A stretch of 64,000 nt of DNA from Ornithinibacillus xuwenensis (GTDB lineage: Bacteria; Bacillota; Bacilli; Bacillales; Amphibacillaceae). Each line of letters begins with the position of its first letter. Within the stretch, counting starts at the first letter, position 1. Shown here in pieces: positions 51,484 through 60,624 of this stretch. The DNA lies in NCBI RefSeq assembly GCF_039614845.1, contig NZ_JBDIML010000001.1, positions 930,001 to 994,000 on the forward strand, in the 5' to 3' direction. The position numbers and the translations under genes are program-made. The notes under the pieces are model-generated. The model was not told the DNA's origin, did no database searches, and saw only the letters and a program-made list of their open reading frames with translations.

Positions 51484-53079
51484 TCACTTCCTCTGTATTA
51501 CATACTTTATCGATAAGAATGGTAAAGAAAATATCCACATTTGATGTTTTGCTTCTAAGACATCCTTCCTCACCTCAGAAACATCAAATTGCTCTTCTAA
51601 TGGTAACTTCATTACAAGGTTACCAAAACTCAGATAAATACCAGAATTGGCAGACCCATTGGTCTGTCTTTTACTGGTTAGACGGAGATTTTCACCTATC
51701 TGCTGAAGATCAAGTACACCTATCATGGTTGAGTATGGCAGGGGCAAAGCAATATTCATATATGTTTTCCCATTAGAATAATGTTGGGAATACAATGCGA
51801 TAAATACTGTTTCTTCTTCTATCTTCCTAATCCAGGCACGTACTTCATTTCTCCCATCTTTCTTATCTATAACCGAAATAATATTTCCTGGCATTTCTAC
51901 TTTTTTATTCGATAATGGTAAATTCAACTGTTTTATGACTCTACTAAACAATTTATATATACCAGCAAATGGTATAAACCATTTATGCCATTTTACTTCA
52001 GCCATAAGTCTATAATTATTTGTATTCTCATAAAAATCAGCAATTGATGGTGCCAATTTTTCTAAATCGATTGTTTGATAGACCCCCATTTTATCTACTA
52101 GACCATTATAGGTTTTATCATCCGTTTTTTCGTTTAATACAGTTTCACTTATTACAAACCTTCCTCTGATTTTACTTATTGGAAATGAGGGTTTTATTTC
52201 TTTTGATCGAGGAACCACTATGAACCATCCGATAATTCCTACAAGCCCAAATAATCCTGTATTAATCAAGCCATGGAAAACTAACATGAAATTAATTGTT
52301 ATAGTATAGTAACCTGTAAAATTACCAAAAGCATAAGCTAATGAAAATAAAATCGTAATACCTATAGAACCAAAGGAAAGCCTTACAAAAAGTTTCTGAA
52401 TCCTGCTTATAAAAGGGACCTTAGAGCTTAATAGAATACAAGCATAAATACCTATTATGTAGAGAAGAACGGAAATTACTTCCAAAAGCACAGAGAAAGT
52501 AATACCAAGTGCAACAACGATTGGAGATACTAGAATAATTGCTCCAGCCCATTGATACAGTTTATTTTTTATTAATCTACCAAGTAGACCTAGAAAGATT
52601 GGAAATAAAAAAGCTGAATAATGGAAGTGTATACTTGTTAACCAAGTAAGAATTGGTGAAAAACCGGTGTCAATGTTTACCTCATACGCAAAGAACCATA
52701 ATCCACCTATTGCTAAATAAATTAGACCAATATCAATCATAAATTCTTCAAAATATATAAAACCTCTATCTAGGAACCGTTTCACACCATAAATCGCAAC
52801 TAATATAGTAAAGATCAAATAAATACCGGCGCAAATCATATGTAGAATTGGTTGGTAAAATAACTGCATGAAGAATACAGCAAATGAAGCAAACAAGGTA
52901 GCATAAGGGAGAAAACGTTCATAATTTCCTACTTCATCTCTTGTAATGATATCGAGTATAAGAGGAACATAGATTATTTGTGCGACCGTCAACAAGTATA
53001 AATACCATGTAGATTCTTGAAGCAATAATAATAGGATTAATAACACAAAGTTCACGATAGTAACACTACGAAAGTTCAT
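51484..53079 (-). CDS. YndJ-like polytopic membrane protein
   Basis: The start is set at ATG 53079, overlapping the previous gene end; the frame remains open to 53142. The 531-residue protein has about ten to eleven N-terminal helices and a C-terminal cytoplasmic domain (from about residue 320) with two-fold beta-rich sequence. It resembles B. subtilis YndJ, whose function is unknown. It is the last gene of a three-gene operon and converges on the pro-peptide gene. Confidence 0.7.
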   Translation of the reverse strand: MNFRSVTIVNFVLLILLLLLQESTWYLYLLTVAQIIYVPLILDIITRDEVGNYERFLPYATLFASFAVFFMQLFYQPILHMICAGIYLIFTILVAIYGVKRFLDRGFIYFEEFMIDIGLIYLAIGGLWFFAYEVNIDTGFSPILTWLTSIHFHYSAFLFPIFLGLLGRLIKNKLYQWAGAIILVSPIVVALGITFSVLLEVISVLLYIIGIYACILLSSKVPFISRIQKLFVRLSFGSIGITILFSLAYAFGNFTGYYTITINFMLVFHGLINTGLFGLVGIIGWFIVVPRSKEIKPSFPISKIRGRFVISETVLNEKTDDKTYNGLVDKMGVYQTIDLEKLAPSIADFYENTNNYRLMAEVKWHKWFIPFAGIYKLFSRVIKQLNLPLSNKKVEMPGNIISVIDKKDGRNEVRAWIRKIEEETVFIALYSQHYSNGKTYMNIALPLPYSTMIGVLDLQQIGENLRLTSKRQTNGSANSGIYLSFGNLVMKLPLEEQFDVSEVRKDVLEAKHQMWIFSLPFLSIKYVIQRK

Positions 53080-53680
53080 TTTGAAGAAACACTCCCTCAT
53101 ACGAGAACAATGTACCAATAATCGGATTACGTACATCCACACTTATTGTATATACCTGTTCTCTTTCATTGTACCCCTCACGTACTTTAGCAATTCCTTG
53201 CAAAAACTTTGGCAATGGTATTTCAAATTTACCAATTACAATACGCTGTTTATTTGATATTATTGTGAGACTCCTGTCTTCATTTATCATAAGCTCCAAA
53301 TCAGAATAAAGCCTTGTGGGTTCACCTAAGTAATCTTTAATAATATTTCGTTTCTTATCGAAGCTCATTAGCGCATTAAAATACCGTTTTTTCTTCCCGA
53401 ACATGAAAACTCTCTCCCAGTGAATTTTTGCTTCACCACCTTTTTCAAGAATTGGTGTATTGCGAATCGTGAACGGAATATCTTCCCCGCGTTCTGGAAA
53501 AAGCAACTTCCACTTAATCCCATAACGAAAGAAAGGATACAACCATCTTGGACCACCTTTGATTTCTTTCATTAGTCCGGTTCCATAGAAGGTCTCTCTT
53601 CCCATTAAGCGATAACGTTCTTGAAGTTTCGGGTGAAGATCCTCGAATCGATCACCTAGAGCTTTATAATAAATTGACAT
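53066..53680 (-). CDS. DUF4166-domain protein
   Basis: The 204-residue soluble protein contains LGDRFEDLHPKLQERYRLMG, WLYPFFRYGIKWKLLFPERG and HWERVFMFG, consistent with the DUF4166 family often fused or linked to saccharopine-dehydrogenase-like or YndJ proteins. AGGGGG precedes the ATG. It lies 11 bp after the SRPBCC-DoxX gene and overlaps yndJ. The function is unknown. Confidence 0.7.
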   Translation of the reverse strand: MSIYYKALGDRFEDLHPKLQERYRLMGRETFYGTGLMKEIKGGPRWLYPFFRYGIKWKLLFPERGEDIPFTIRNTPILEKGGEAKIHWERVFMFGKKKRYFNALMSFDKKRNIIKDYLGEPTRLYSDLELMINEDRSLTIISNKQRIVIGKFEIPLPKFLQGIAKVREGYNEREQVYTISVDVRNPIIGTLFSYEGVFLQNELS

Positions 53681-53691
53681 ATCAAAACCCC

Positions 53692-54597
53692 CTATGGTTT
53701 TCTTTTGCAGCTTGTTGCAGTTGGTATATTAGCACTTATGCGTATACCAATTATAGATAGAACCAATAGTGCGAGATTAAAAGTCAATGGGTTAAACGGA
53801 AGAAATATATAATGTATATCAGAAACAATAGCGGTAGCCATTAAAATTGGAAAGGCTATTGCTTGAAAGCAGAACAGTCTTCTCTTATTCTTGTAAAGCA
53901 TCCATGTAATACCAACTAACACTTCTAGAACACCGGCAACTAATACGATTAATTCACCCTCATTATTTGTTAATGGAAGTATATTAGTGACCATCAAAAC
54001 TTCATCTGGATGCATTGCTATAAGCTTTGGAACAATTCCATGATAAATCCATAAAAAGCTAAAGAAAAATGATAGCAATACATTGCTGAAGAATCGAGTA
54101 TATTGGGAAGCTGGTGTTTCACCTGTCTCCATCCATCTCTTTAACACATCAAAGCTGAGTGCAGTGGCCCAGCCCATCATGGGTCTAAAAATGAAACGAT
54201 CAAATAGTTTACCAGGAAGACCGAAACTGGGTTCATAGTTATATTGTGTTAAAAACTGGATTGAATGATCTGACTGCGGTATGTACTTCCAATAGCCTCT
54301 TCCTTCTTTTATTATAGAAATTGCCTGATCCGTCCCAAAATGTAAGGATGACGTTTTCGATCCATCCTCTGTATGATGACTTCCAACACTTTTCCCCCAA
54401 CCCTCAATTGATTTACCAAACCCGATGTTCGTTCGATAAAGAAACTCCTGTGGCTTTCCTTCCTCCTTTGGTAAATATTTAATTTCCGAAAAACGCAAAT
54501 CCCATTGCTGGTGCAAATCAGGGTTTTGAGTTGCATTCCAAAGCTTGTCCATTTCCGAATCTATTGATAGTTCTACATAAATAGGCTCATTTTTCAT
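53692..54597 (-). CDS. SRPBCC (START-like) and DoxX-like fusion protein
   Basis: The N-terminal ~150 residues form a SRPBCC ligand-binding domain (YVELSIDSEMDKLWNATQNP, LHQQWDLRFSEI). The C-terminal half has four membrane helices of DoxX type (VLEVLVGITWMLY, FPILMATAIVSDIHYIF). A GAGGTGA site precedes the ATG. It heads an operon with DUF4166 and YndJ proteins. It may bind a hydrophobic ligand at the membrane (inference). Confidence 0.7.
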   Translation of the reverse strand: MKNEPIYVELSIDSEMDKLWNATQNPDLHQQWDLRFSEIKYLPKEEGKPQEFLYRTNIGFGKSIEGWGKSVGSHHTEDGSKTSSLHFGTDQAISIIKEGRGYWKYIPQSDHSIQFLTQYNYEPSFGLPGKLFDRFIFRPMMGWATALSFDVLKRWMETGETPASQYTRFFSNVLLSFFFSFLWIYHGIVPKLIAMHPDEVLMVTNILPLTNNEGELIVLVAGVLEVLVGITWMLYKNKRRLFCFQAIAFPILMATAIVSDIHYIFLPFNPLTFNLALLVLSIIGIRISANIPTATSCKRKP

Positions 54598-54654
54598 CGA
54601 TTTTCACCTCACCTATTAATACCCTCTTTTTCGTTTAGTTTACCATAAAAAGAA

Positions 54655-54681
54655 AAGAGTTGTAGACAGACTACAACTCTT
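54655..54681 (-). terminator. Terminator of the ABC-F gene
   Basis: AAGAGTTGTAG (54655-54665 region) pairs with CTACAACTCTT (54671-54681); the minus strand continues TTCTTTTT. Confidence 0.85.
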
Positions 54682-56248
54682 CCTCTTTCAAGTATTTCTT
54701 TTTTTGCTGTAAGAGTAGCTGAAACTCTTCTTCTAGTTCTGGAGTAGGATTAATACTTAACCTACTTAATACGTCTGTAAGCTTCGTTTCAATAATCAAT
54801 AAACTTTGCTTTGACTCATCCAATACCTCAGGTTTAAAACGCAAGTATGCTTCATAGTCTCCATCAAATAATTTCATCTTCTGTTGATCTAGATGGATAA
54901 CCTTTTGTGCGACATGTTGAATGAATCTTCTATCATGTGATACAAAAATAACTGTCCCCTCGTATTCAATTAATAATGATTCTAGGGCTTCCATTGCGGC
55001 TATATCCAGATAGTTAGTTGGCTCATCTAGAACAATTGTATTAATATCGCTTAAAAAAATCTTAGCAAAAGCAACCTTTACTCGCTCTCCGCCACTTAAT
55101 ACGTGGACTTGTTTGTATACATCCTCTTTAAAGAAGTGTAATCTAGCCAAAACAGTTCGCACTAATGACACTTCTTGTGATGAAGTGCTCGTAACATTGT
55201 CTAGAATAGTCTCATTCACATTTAAAATATCAAGGTTCTGACTGAAGTATCCTATTTTCACAGATGGTGATATTTCTATCCCTTTTTCTCGAGACAGTAG
55301 CTTTTTGATAAATGTAGTTTTACCCGCACCGTTATTTCCAATAATAGCAACCTTGTCACGAGCGTGTATTTGAAAGGTTGCTTTATCCCAAAGCAATCTA
55401 TTCTTTATTTTCCCTTCAAGCTCTTCGATACGAATAATTGCCTTATTATCCAATACATCAGCATGGATAACGTCCATATTTAATGGAGGCTCTTCCTTCA
55501 CTTTTTCTACTTTTTCTAACTTCTCTATTCTGGTTTTCAGAGCATTTGCTGTCGTTTCAAGCTTTTTTTGTTTTTTGGCGAAATACGGTTTCCCTCCCAT
55601 TTGATTAGCATCAGAATCCGTTTTCTTATTTGGATATTTTGTTGCACGTGCAGCTTTCTTCTTTTTTAATTCTAACGCATTTTCTAGCTGTCTCTTCTTA
55701 GAGATGTATTGATTGTACTCATTTTGTTGTTTTTGGATTTCCAATTCCTTTTGTTCCTGATACTCTGTATAATTCCCTTTATATTCTGTGACCTTCGTAT
55801 CCTTCACTTCCCATATTTTAGTACAGAGAGCATCTAGAAATGCTCTATCATGGGAAACCATAACCACTGTTCCTACCCATCTTTTTAACTGCTTTTCTAA
55901 CTTCTCTATATGTTCTCTATCCAAATTTGTTGTTGGCTCATCTGCAAATAGGATTTCGGGCTTATTCGCAAGGATTTGATTAATATATTGCTGTGTGATT
56001 TCTCCACCGCTTTTTGTTGTATTCGTTCTTTTAAGTTGTGGAAGTAGTTCAACACTTGCATTTGTTTGTACCGTTCCACTATAGTTCGAAGTTTGTTTCG
56101 TTAAGATATTAACTAAAGAGGTTTTCCCACTACCATTTCTACCTACAATGCCAATAAAGTCACCTTTTTGAATTTGTAAAAGATCAGTATTTAGTATCTC
56201 TTTGCCGTCCACTTCATATGTTATTTTCTGTGCTTCTAATAAAAGCAT
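54671..56248 (-). CDS. Vga/VmlR-type ABC-F ribosome-protection ATPase
   Basis: The ATG at 56248 follows GGGGTGA; the open frame extends into the leader but that part is not translated as this protein. The 525-residue protein has two ABC domains. The first has Walker A GRNGSGKT (36-43), a shortened spacer to SGGE (80-83) and FADEPTTNLD; the second has GNNGAGKTT, VLSGGERVKV and LDEPTNYLD. The coiled linker is rich in Lys/Gln (QMGGKPYFAKKQKKLETT). Vga/VmlR-type proteins displace lincosamides, streptogramin A and pleuromutilins from the ribosome. The leader upstream fits inducible expression. Confidence 0.9.
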   Translation of the reverse strand: MLLLEAQKITYEVDGKEILNTDLLQIQKGDFIGIVGRNGSGKTSLVNILTKQTSNYSGTVQTNASVELLPQLKRTNTTKSGGEITQQYINQILANKPEILFADEPTTNLDREHIEKLEKQLKRWVGTVVMVSHDRAFLDALCTKIWEVKDTKVTEYKGNYTEYQEQKELEIQKQQNEYNQYISKKRQLENALELKKKKAARATKYPNKKTDSDANQMGGKPYFAKKQKKLETTANALKTRIEKLEKVEKVKEEPPLNMDVIHADVLDNKAIIRIEELEGKIKNRLLWDKATFQIHARDKVAIIGNNGAGKTTFIKKLLSREKGIEISPSVKIGYFSQNLDILNVNETILDNVTSTSSQEVSLVRTVLARLHFFKEDVYKQVHVLSGGERVKVAFAKIFLSDINTIVLDEPTNYLDIAAMEALESLLIEYEGTVIFVSHDRRFIQHVAQKVIHLDQQKMKLFDGDYEAYLRFKPEVLDESKQSLLIIETKLTDVLSRLSINPTPELEEEFQLLLQQKKKYLKEEEL

Positions 56249-56506
56249 ATATTCACCCCAATTCTTTTTGAACAAAAAAAGCTCCCTGTTCACGAAGAAT
56301 AGGAAGCAAAAGCCATGCCAAATAAACAAATTAATGATTCGATTAATTGTGTTTACATGTGCAGATTTTAATCCTATTCTTCGTGTACGAATGAATTGCA
56401 TGACAAATAATGGGTGTCCCCATATTATTAAATGCAATGATTCGATTCACGTTTAAGAATGGATTAATTTAACATCTGCCCAAGTAACACCCTTTCCGAT
56501 ATAATT
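56249..56506 (-). promoter_or_regulatory. Attenuator leader of the ABC-F gene
   Basis: About 258 nt separate the predicted transcript start from the ABC-F ATG. A terminator hairpin (GCTCCC at 56281-56286 with GGAAGC at 56302-56307, then T7 on the minus strand) is present. The block 56291-56304 is perfectly complementary to 56372-56385 over 14 bp, which would form an antiterminator and prevent the terminator. A hairpin with CCC/GGG arms lies near 56391-56440, and the 12-mer AATGATTCGATT occurs twice (56333-56344, 56436-56447). Possible short uORFs begin at 56490 (GTG) and 56475 (ATG). This matches antibiotic-induced ribosome-stalling attenuators of ARE genes. Confidence 0.75.
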
Positions 56507-56512
56507 ACGTTT

Positions 56513-56541
56513 ACTATAATGTAATCATTTTTGATTGTCAA
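56513..56541 (-). promoter_or_regulatory. SigA promoter of the ABC-F leader
   Basis: On the minus strand TTGACA (56536-56541) and TATAGT (56513-56518) are spaced by 17 bp. Confidence 0.85.
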
Positions 56542-56551
56542 TACTAAAAAA

Positions 56552-56581
56552 GAATAGACCGTTCACATTCACGGTCTATTC
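56552..56581 (-). terminator. Terminator of the chemoreceptor gene
   Basis: GAATAGACCGT and ACGGTCTATTC arms (56552-56562, 56571-56581) flank an 8-nt loop; the minus strand continues TTTTTT. Confidence 0.9.
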
Positions 56582-56588
56582 CTTCAAT

Positions 56589-58328
56589 TTATAGTTTAAA
56601 CTTACGAACAAGCGTATTTAACTCCTCTGCTAATTTCGCAAGATCCTCTGAACTTTTGGCCATTTCTTCCATTGAACCACTAGTTTGCTGTGAGGAAGCA
56701 GATGTTTGTTCGATACCAGCTGCGGACTCTTCAGAAATTGCAGCTATTTCTTCTACAGATGTACTCATTTCTTGTGTAGTTCCTGAGATTTCGAATAAGT
56801 TATCTTTAACTTCCTTGATACTGTCAACCATTTCGTTCACTGCCTGAGTAATATCCGCAAATGTTTCGTTCGTTGTAATGATTTGCTTTGTACCTTGTTG
56901 AACCTCTTGATAACCCTCTTCTAATGATTCGGTTACAGCGCTCGTTTCAGTTTGGATTTTCTTCACAATATCTGTTATATCTGTAACGGATAAGGACACC
57001 TGTTCAGATAATCTTCTTACCTCATCTGCTACTACTGCAAATCCTTTTCCATGCTCACCTGCACGCGCTGCTTCAATTGCAGCATTTAGCGCCAGCAAGT
57101 TCGTTTGCTCTGCAATATCCCGTATTACGGAAACAAGCTGTGTTATTGCTTGTGAATTCTCATCTAGACCTTGAACTTTACCTACTGCCTCTTTCACGAT
57201 ACGGTCAATTCGTTTCATCTGCTCACCAGATGCTTGCATTAGCTGACTTCCATGTCCAGTTAAGTCTAAAACGGATTCAGATGAATATTGTATCTTCTCA
57301 CCGTTTTCATTCGCATGTTGTACTTTTGATGAAAAACTATGCATTTTTTGTGATAAATTAGTTGCACTGTCCGCTTGTTTTTCTGATCCTGATGCTAATT
57401 CCTGCATAGTAGTTGCAACTTGTTCAGCTCCTGCACGAACCTCATTAGCCGACTGTGTCAATTGCTCACTTTGACCTGTTACAGTATCCGATACAGTGGA
57501 AACCTGTTTAATAATATCCTTCAAGTATGCACTCATTTTACTAATAGAAGAAGCGAGCTGTCCGATTTCATCCTTACCAACATATTCAATATCTGAGACG
57601 GTTAGATCTCCCTCTGCTATACGATTACTAACTTGAACAACCTTTTTCAAATTACGAGAAATAGCACGACTGATTAATATCATTAATATAACTCCAATAA
57701 TAATCGATGCAGTTATAAAAACAATCTGTGTAATAAATGTCTGCTTTTGATTATCAAGTGCATTACTAATCGCATTCTTGCGATCAGAATCCATTGTTAT
57801 CACTAACTGATCTAATAACCCTACTGTTTCTTCACGTAATTCATTTGATTGCATGACAAATGATTCCGCAGAAGTCATGCTATTATTCTCAATAGCAGAA
57901 ACAATATAATTCGTAAATACTCGGTATAGCTCTTGATTATTCGATGACACCTTTTGAAAAATTTCTTTTTGCTCATTAGTTTGTAAATTAATTCGAACTT
58001 CATTAGCTAACTCATTGTATTGCAATTGATTTTCTTTAAATGCCTCAACATATCCTTCATCTTGTTCCTGATAGTAAGACACAACATAAATACCCATATT
58101 ACGAGTTAGTGAACCCATTTCCGAAATATTCATGGCAATATTGCTTTTTTCATCTAATCGTTTAATATCATTACCGATTCCCATGATGGAATTTGATACG
58201 ATTGTTGATGAACCAATAAATAGCAATATTACAAGTGCTAATGTAAGACCATATTTCCATCCTATCTTTATATTTCGTAGTTTTATTGATTTAACTTTTG
58301 GTATCTTTACTTTAAGTTTTCTAGCCAT
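56589..58328 (-). CDS. Methyl-accepting chemotaxis protein
   Basis: The start is at ATG 58328, six bases after GGGGG; a second ATG at 58334 abuts that site. The 579-residue receptor has a lysine-rich N-terminus, TM1 (about 27-47), an extracytoplasmic four-helix-bundle sensor (about 50-190), TM2, a HAMP domain, and a long coiled signalling domain with the tip motif AIEAARAGEHGKGFAVVADE. No C-terminal CheR-tethering pentapeptide is seen. The ligand is unknown. It is monocistronic. Confidence 0.92.
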   Translation of the reverse strand: MARKLKVKIPKVKSIKLRNIKIGWKYGLTLALVILLFIGSSTIVSNSIMGIGNDIKRLDEKSNIAMNISEMGSLTRNMGIYVVSYYQEQDEGYVEAFKENQLQYNELANEVRINLQTNEQKEIFQKVSSNNQELYRVFTNYIVSAIENNSMTSAESFVMQSNELREETVGLLDQLVITMDSDRKNAISNALDNQKQTFITQIVFITASIIIGVILMILISRAISRNLKKVVQVSNRIAEGDLTVSDIEYVGKDEIGQLASSISKMSAYLKDIIKQVSTVSDTVTGQSEQLTQSANEVRAGAEQVATTMQELASGSEKQADSATNLSQKMHSFSSKVQHANENGEKIQYSSESVLDLTGHGSQLMQASGEQMKRIDRIVKEAVGKVQGLDENSQAITQLVSVIRDIAEQTNLLALNAAIEAARAGEHGKGFAVVADEVRRLSEQVSLSVTDITDIVKKIQTETSAVTESLEEGYQEVQQGTKQIITTNETFADITQAVNEMVDSIKEVKDNLFEISGTTQEMSTSVEEIAAISEESAAGIEQTSASSQQTSGSMEEMAKSSEDLAKLAEELNTLVRKFKL

Positions 58329-58561
58329 GTCCATCCCCCAAGTATGTATATGTCTAATTAAAATATTATTCTATCGTATAAATAGCCAGGTATTTATGGT
58401 TTATAGCTGAACTCCATTTCTTTAAGAATATATTCCTATTTCTTTTATCCTACTAATCAAATAATAATAGAATAATCATCAAATTACAACAAATCCCGAT
58501 AAAATTCCCGTGTATATTTCCTGTTTTCTTCATTCATTATATCTACTATAGTACTATTCTA

Positions 58562-58590
58562 TTGACTTACTACCACTTGATTAGTATGAT
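58562..58590 (+). promoter_or_regulatory. Promoter of the lysine-riboswitch transcript
   Basis: TTGACT (58562-58567) and TATGAT (58585-58590) are separated by 17 bp and lie 30 bp before the aptamer. The stretch 58335-58561 shows nothing else I can support. Confidence 0.75.
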
Positions 58591-58619
58591 TGACTTAAAT
58601 TTTATAAGTTACCTTATCA

Positions 58620-58801
58620 GATCGGTGAGGTAGAGGCGCGAGTAATATTAGTAGTCCATCGGAGAATGACAACTATGATGATTGGATAAAAGGATTACTT
58701 GCCGAAGCATAATAAGAGTCAAGCTTATTTATGTTGGGATGTTTCCTGAACAAGGGGCAGACTGTCATGTAAAGAGAATTTTGCATGGAGAACTACTGAT
58801 C
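58620..58801 (+). ncRNA. Lysine riboswitch (L-box)
   Basis: Conserved L-box blocks appear in order: GGTGAGGTAGAGGCGCGAGT, AGTAGTCCATCGGAGAATG, AAAAGG, GCCGAAGC, CTGTCA and TGGAGAACTACT. P1 pairs GATCGGT (58620-58626) with ACTGATC (58795-58801). The GCCGAAGCATAATAAG arm pairs with a CTTATTTATGTTGG arm. This spacing and order are diagnostic. It controls the amidohydrolase gene at 59003, not a classical lysine biosynthesis gene. Confidence 0.93.
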
Positions 58802-58829
58802 GAATTGGATGATAGCGTATATTGTTAAG

Positions 58830-58867
58830 GCAATGATAGGTTATTTTCAAGCTATTGTTGCTTTTTT
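58830..58867 (+). terminator. Terminator of the lysine riboswitch
   Basis: GCAATGATAG (58830-58839) pairs with CTATTGTTGC (58852-58861) using two G-U pairs, followed by TTTTTT. It is 29 bp after the aptamer, so lysine binding should stop transcription before the gene. Confidence 0.85.
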
Positions 58868-59002
58868 GTATATTGATACATCCACCCTCTCTTCATCCTC
58901 TTTACAATCAATCTGCCCTTTTATCGAAAACAATCCCATTCTAATTTTAAATTTATATGATATCAGTAAGAAAACACATTCCATAGTTAAGGAGAATGCA
59001 CC

Positions 59003-60619
59003 ATGAGAAAAATCTATACCAACGGAAATATCTACACGTTGGACTCTACAAAACCACTTGTTCAGTCCGTGGTTATCGAAAATGGTCGGTTTATTGATAT
59101 GGGGACAGACAGTGAAATGTTACTTCATTGGAGTAATCCTACATGTGAGGTGATTAACTTTGGTGGTAAAACAGTAACACCAGGATTAGTAGATAGCCAC
59201 CTTCACCTATCCTTGATTGCCGATCAATTCATGAACCTTGATCTTACCGGTGTTACCTCCAAAAGCCAGATGTTAGAAAAAATCAGGGATAAAGCACGTA
59301 CTTTAAAGCCGAATGAATGGTTGCTCGGTGGTGGTTGGGATGAGAACTTATTTATAGAAGGATTAATTCCAACAATTGAGGAGCTCGACTATGTTTCTCC
59401 TTATAATCCTTTATTCTTAACTAGAATTTGTACACATGCTGCAGTTGTCAATACGAGAGCACTAGAAAGAAGCAACTATCACCCATCAATGTCTATTCCT
59501 GAAGGGGGGAGCATTGTATTAAATGAACAAACGAAAACACCTACTGGACTTGTCTTAGAATCTGCTTCCGAAATTTTTCAACAGCATATTCCTGAGAAAT
59601 CCTATGAGGAACTATTACGTTCCATGCGTCAAGCGATTCATTATTCAATGGAGAGAGGCTTAACTAGTGTGCATACTAATGATCCTCTTTTTCTAGGTGG
59701 GCTTGAACAGACCTATCGAATTTATGACACACTTTTAAACCAAGAAAAACTAGGACTCCGTGCTAACCTCTTAATTAATCATGACTTTATAGAAGACATT
59801 AGAGCTGCTGGGATGTACGCTGGATTCGGAAATGAAACGCTTAATATTGGCGCAATCAAAATCTTTGCTGATGGTGCATTCGGACGGAGAACCGCACTAT
59901 TAACAGAACCGTATCACGATGATCCCAATAACTATGGAGAAGCCATGTTAGATCAAGAGTCATTAATCGCGATTGTCAGGAAAGCACGAGAACTGTCGAT
60001 GCCAATTGCAGTGCATACGATTGGTGACCAAGCACTTGAAAATGTATTGGATGTTCTCGATTTATTCCCAGCTGTCTCCCATCGTGATCGACTAATCCAT
60101 GCACAAGTACTTCGTAAGGAACTAATTGAGCGTCTAGCAGTTCCTTCAAGAGTTGCGGATATCCAACCAAGATTCGTTGTTGGTGATTTTCCTTGGGTCA
60201 AAGAGCGACTTGGGGAAAAAAGAATTGAGCTTGCATATGCTTGGAAAACCTTAATGGAAAAAGGCGTAATATGTACGGGAGGATCAGACTCCCCTGTTGA
60301 ACCAGCAGATCCATTACTTGGAATTCACGCTGCCGTTACAAGAAGAGCACCTGGAGAAACTCATAGTGGTTGGAATCCTAAAGAAAAATTATTGATGTAC
60401 GAAGCTTTTCGCCTATTTACTGATTTAACAGCCTATGCTACCAATGAAGAAACGATGAAAGGAACCATTTCAAGAGGGAAACTTGCTGATATGACAGTAC
60501 TTTCTAACAATCCATTTTCCATGCTCGACCCAGATGAGTTGCTAGATACCAAGGTTGAAATGACCATTATAGGTGGAGAAATTAAATTTCAACAAACAAA
60601 TCAATACTCGACTTTTTAA
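59003..60619 (+). CDS. YtcJ-like metal-dependent amidohydrolase under lysine riboswitch control
   Basis: The 538-residue amidohydrolase (TIM-barrel) starts MRKIYTNGNIYTLDSTKPLV with AAGGAG eight bases before the ATG. It has the metal motif GLVDSHLHLS (HxH), IKIFADGAFGRRTALL, AVHTIGDQALE and CTGGSDSPVEPADPL. YtcJ/amidohydrolase_3 proteins hydrolyse amide or related bonds with largely unknown substrates. The lysine riboswitch suggests a lysine, diaminopimelate or acyl-lysine related substrate, giving a lysine source when lysine is scarce (inference). Confidence 0.85.
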   Translation: MRKIYTNGNIYTLDSTKPLVQSVVIENGRFIDMGTDSEMLLHWSNPTCEVINFGGKTVTPGLVDSHLHLSLIADQFMNLDLTGVTSKSQMLEKIRDKARTLKPNEWLLGGGWDENLFIEGLIPTIEELDYVSPYNPLFLTRICTHAAVVNTRALERSNYHPSMSIPEGGSIVLNEQTKTPTGLVLESASEIFQQHIPEKSYEELLRSMRQAIHYSMERGLTSVHTNDPLFLGGLEQTYRIYDTLLNQEKLGLRANLLINHDFIEDIRAAGMYAGFGNETLNIGAIKIFADGAFGRRTALLTEPYHDDPNNYGEAMLDQESLIAIVRKARELSMPIAVHTIGDQALENVLDVLDLFPAVSHRDRLIHAQVLRKELIERLAVPSRVADIQPRFVVGDFPWVKERLGEKRIELAYAWKTLMEKGVICTGGSDSPVEPADPLLGIHAAVTRRAPGETHSGWNPKEKLLMYEAFRLFTDLTAYATNEETMKGTISRGKLADMTVLSNNPFSMLDPDELLDTKVEMTIIGGEIKFQQTNQYSTF

Positions 60620-60624
60620 TGAAG

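Noticed and set aside
56249..56437. 63-residue N-terminal extension of the ABC-F frame
   Set aside because: The extension is formed by the attenuator leader hairpins. The ATG at 56248 has its own GGGGTGA site and matches family N-termini.
58809..59006. 65-codon plus-strand frame between the riboswitch and the amidohydrolase
   Set aside because: It runs through the riboswitch terminator, has no ribosome binding site and overlaps the real start at 59003.
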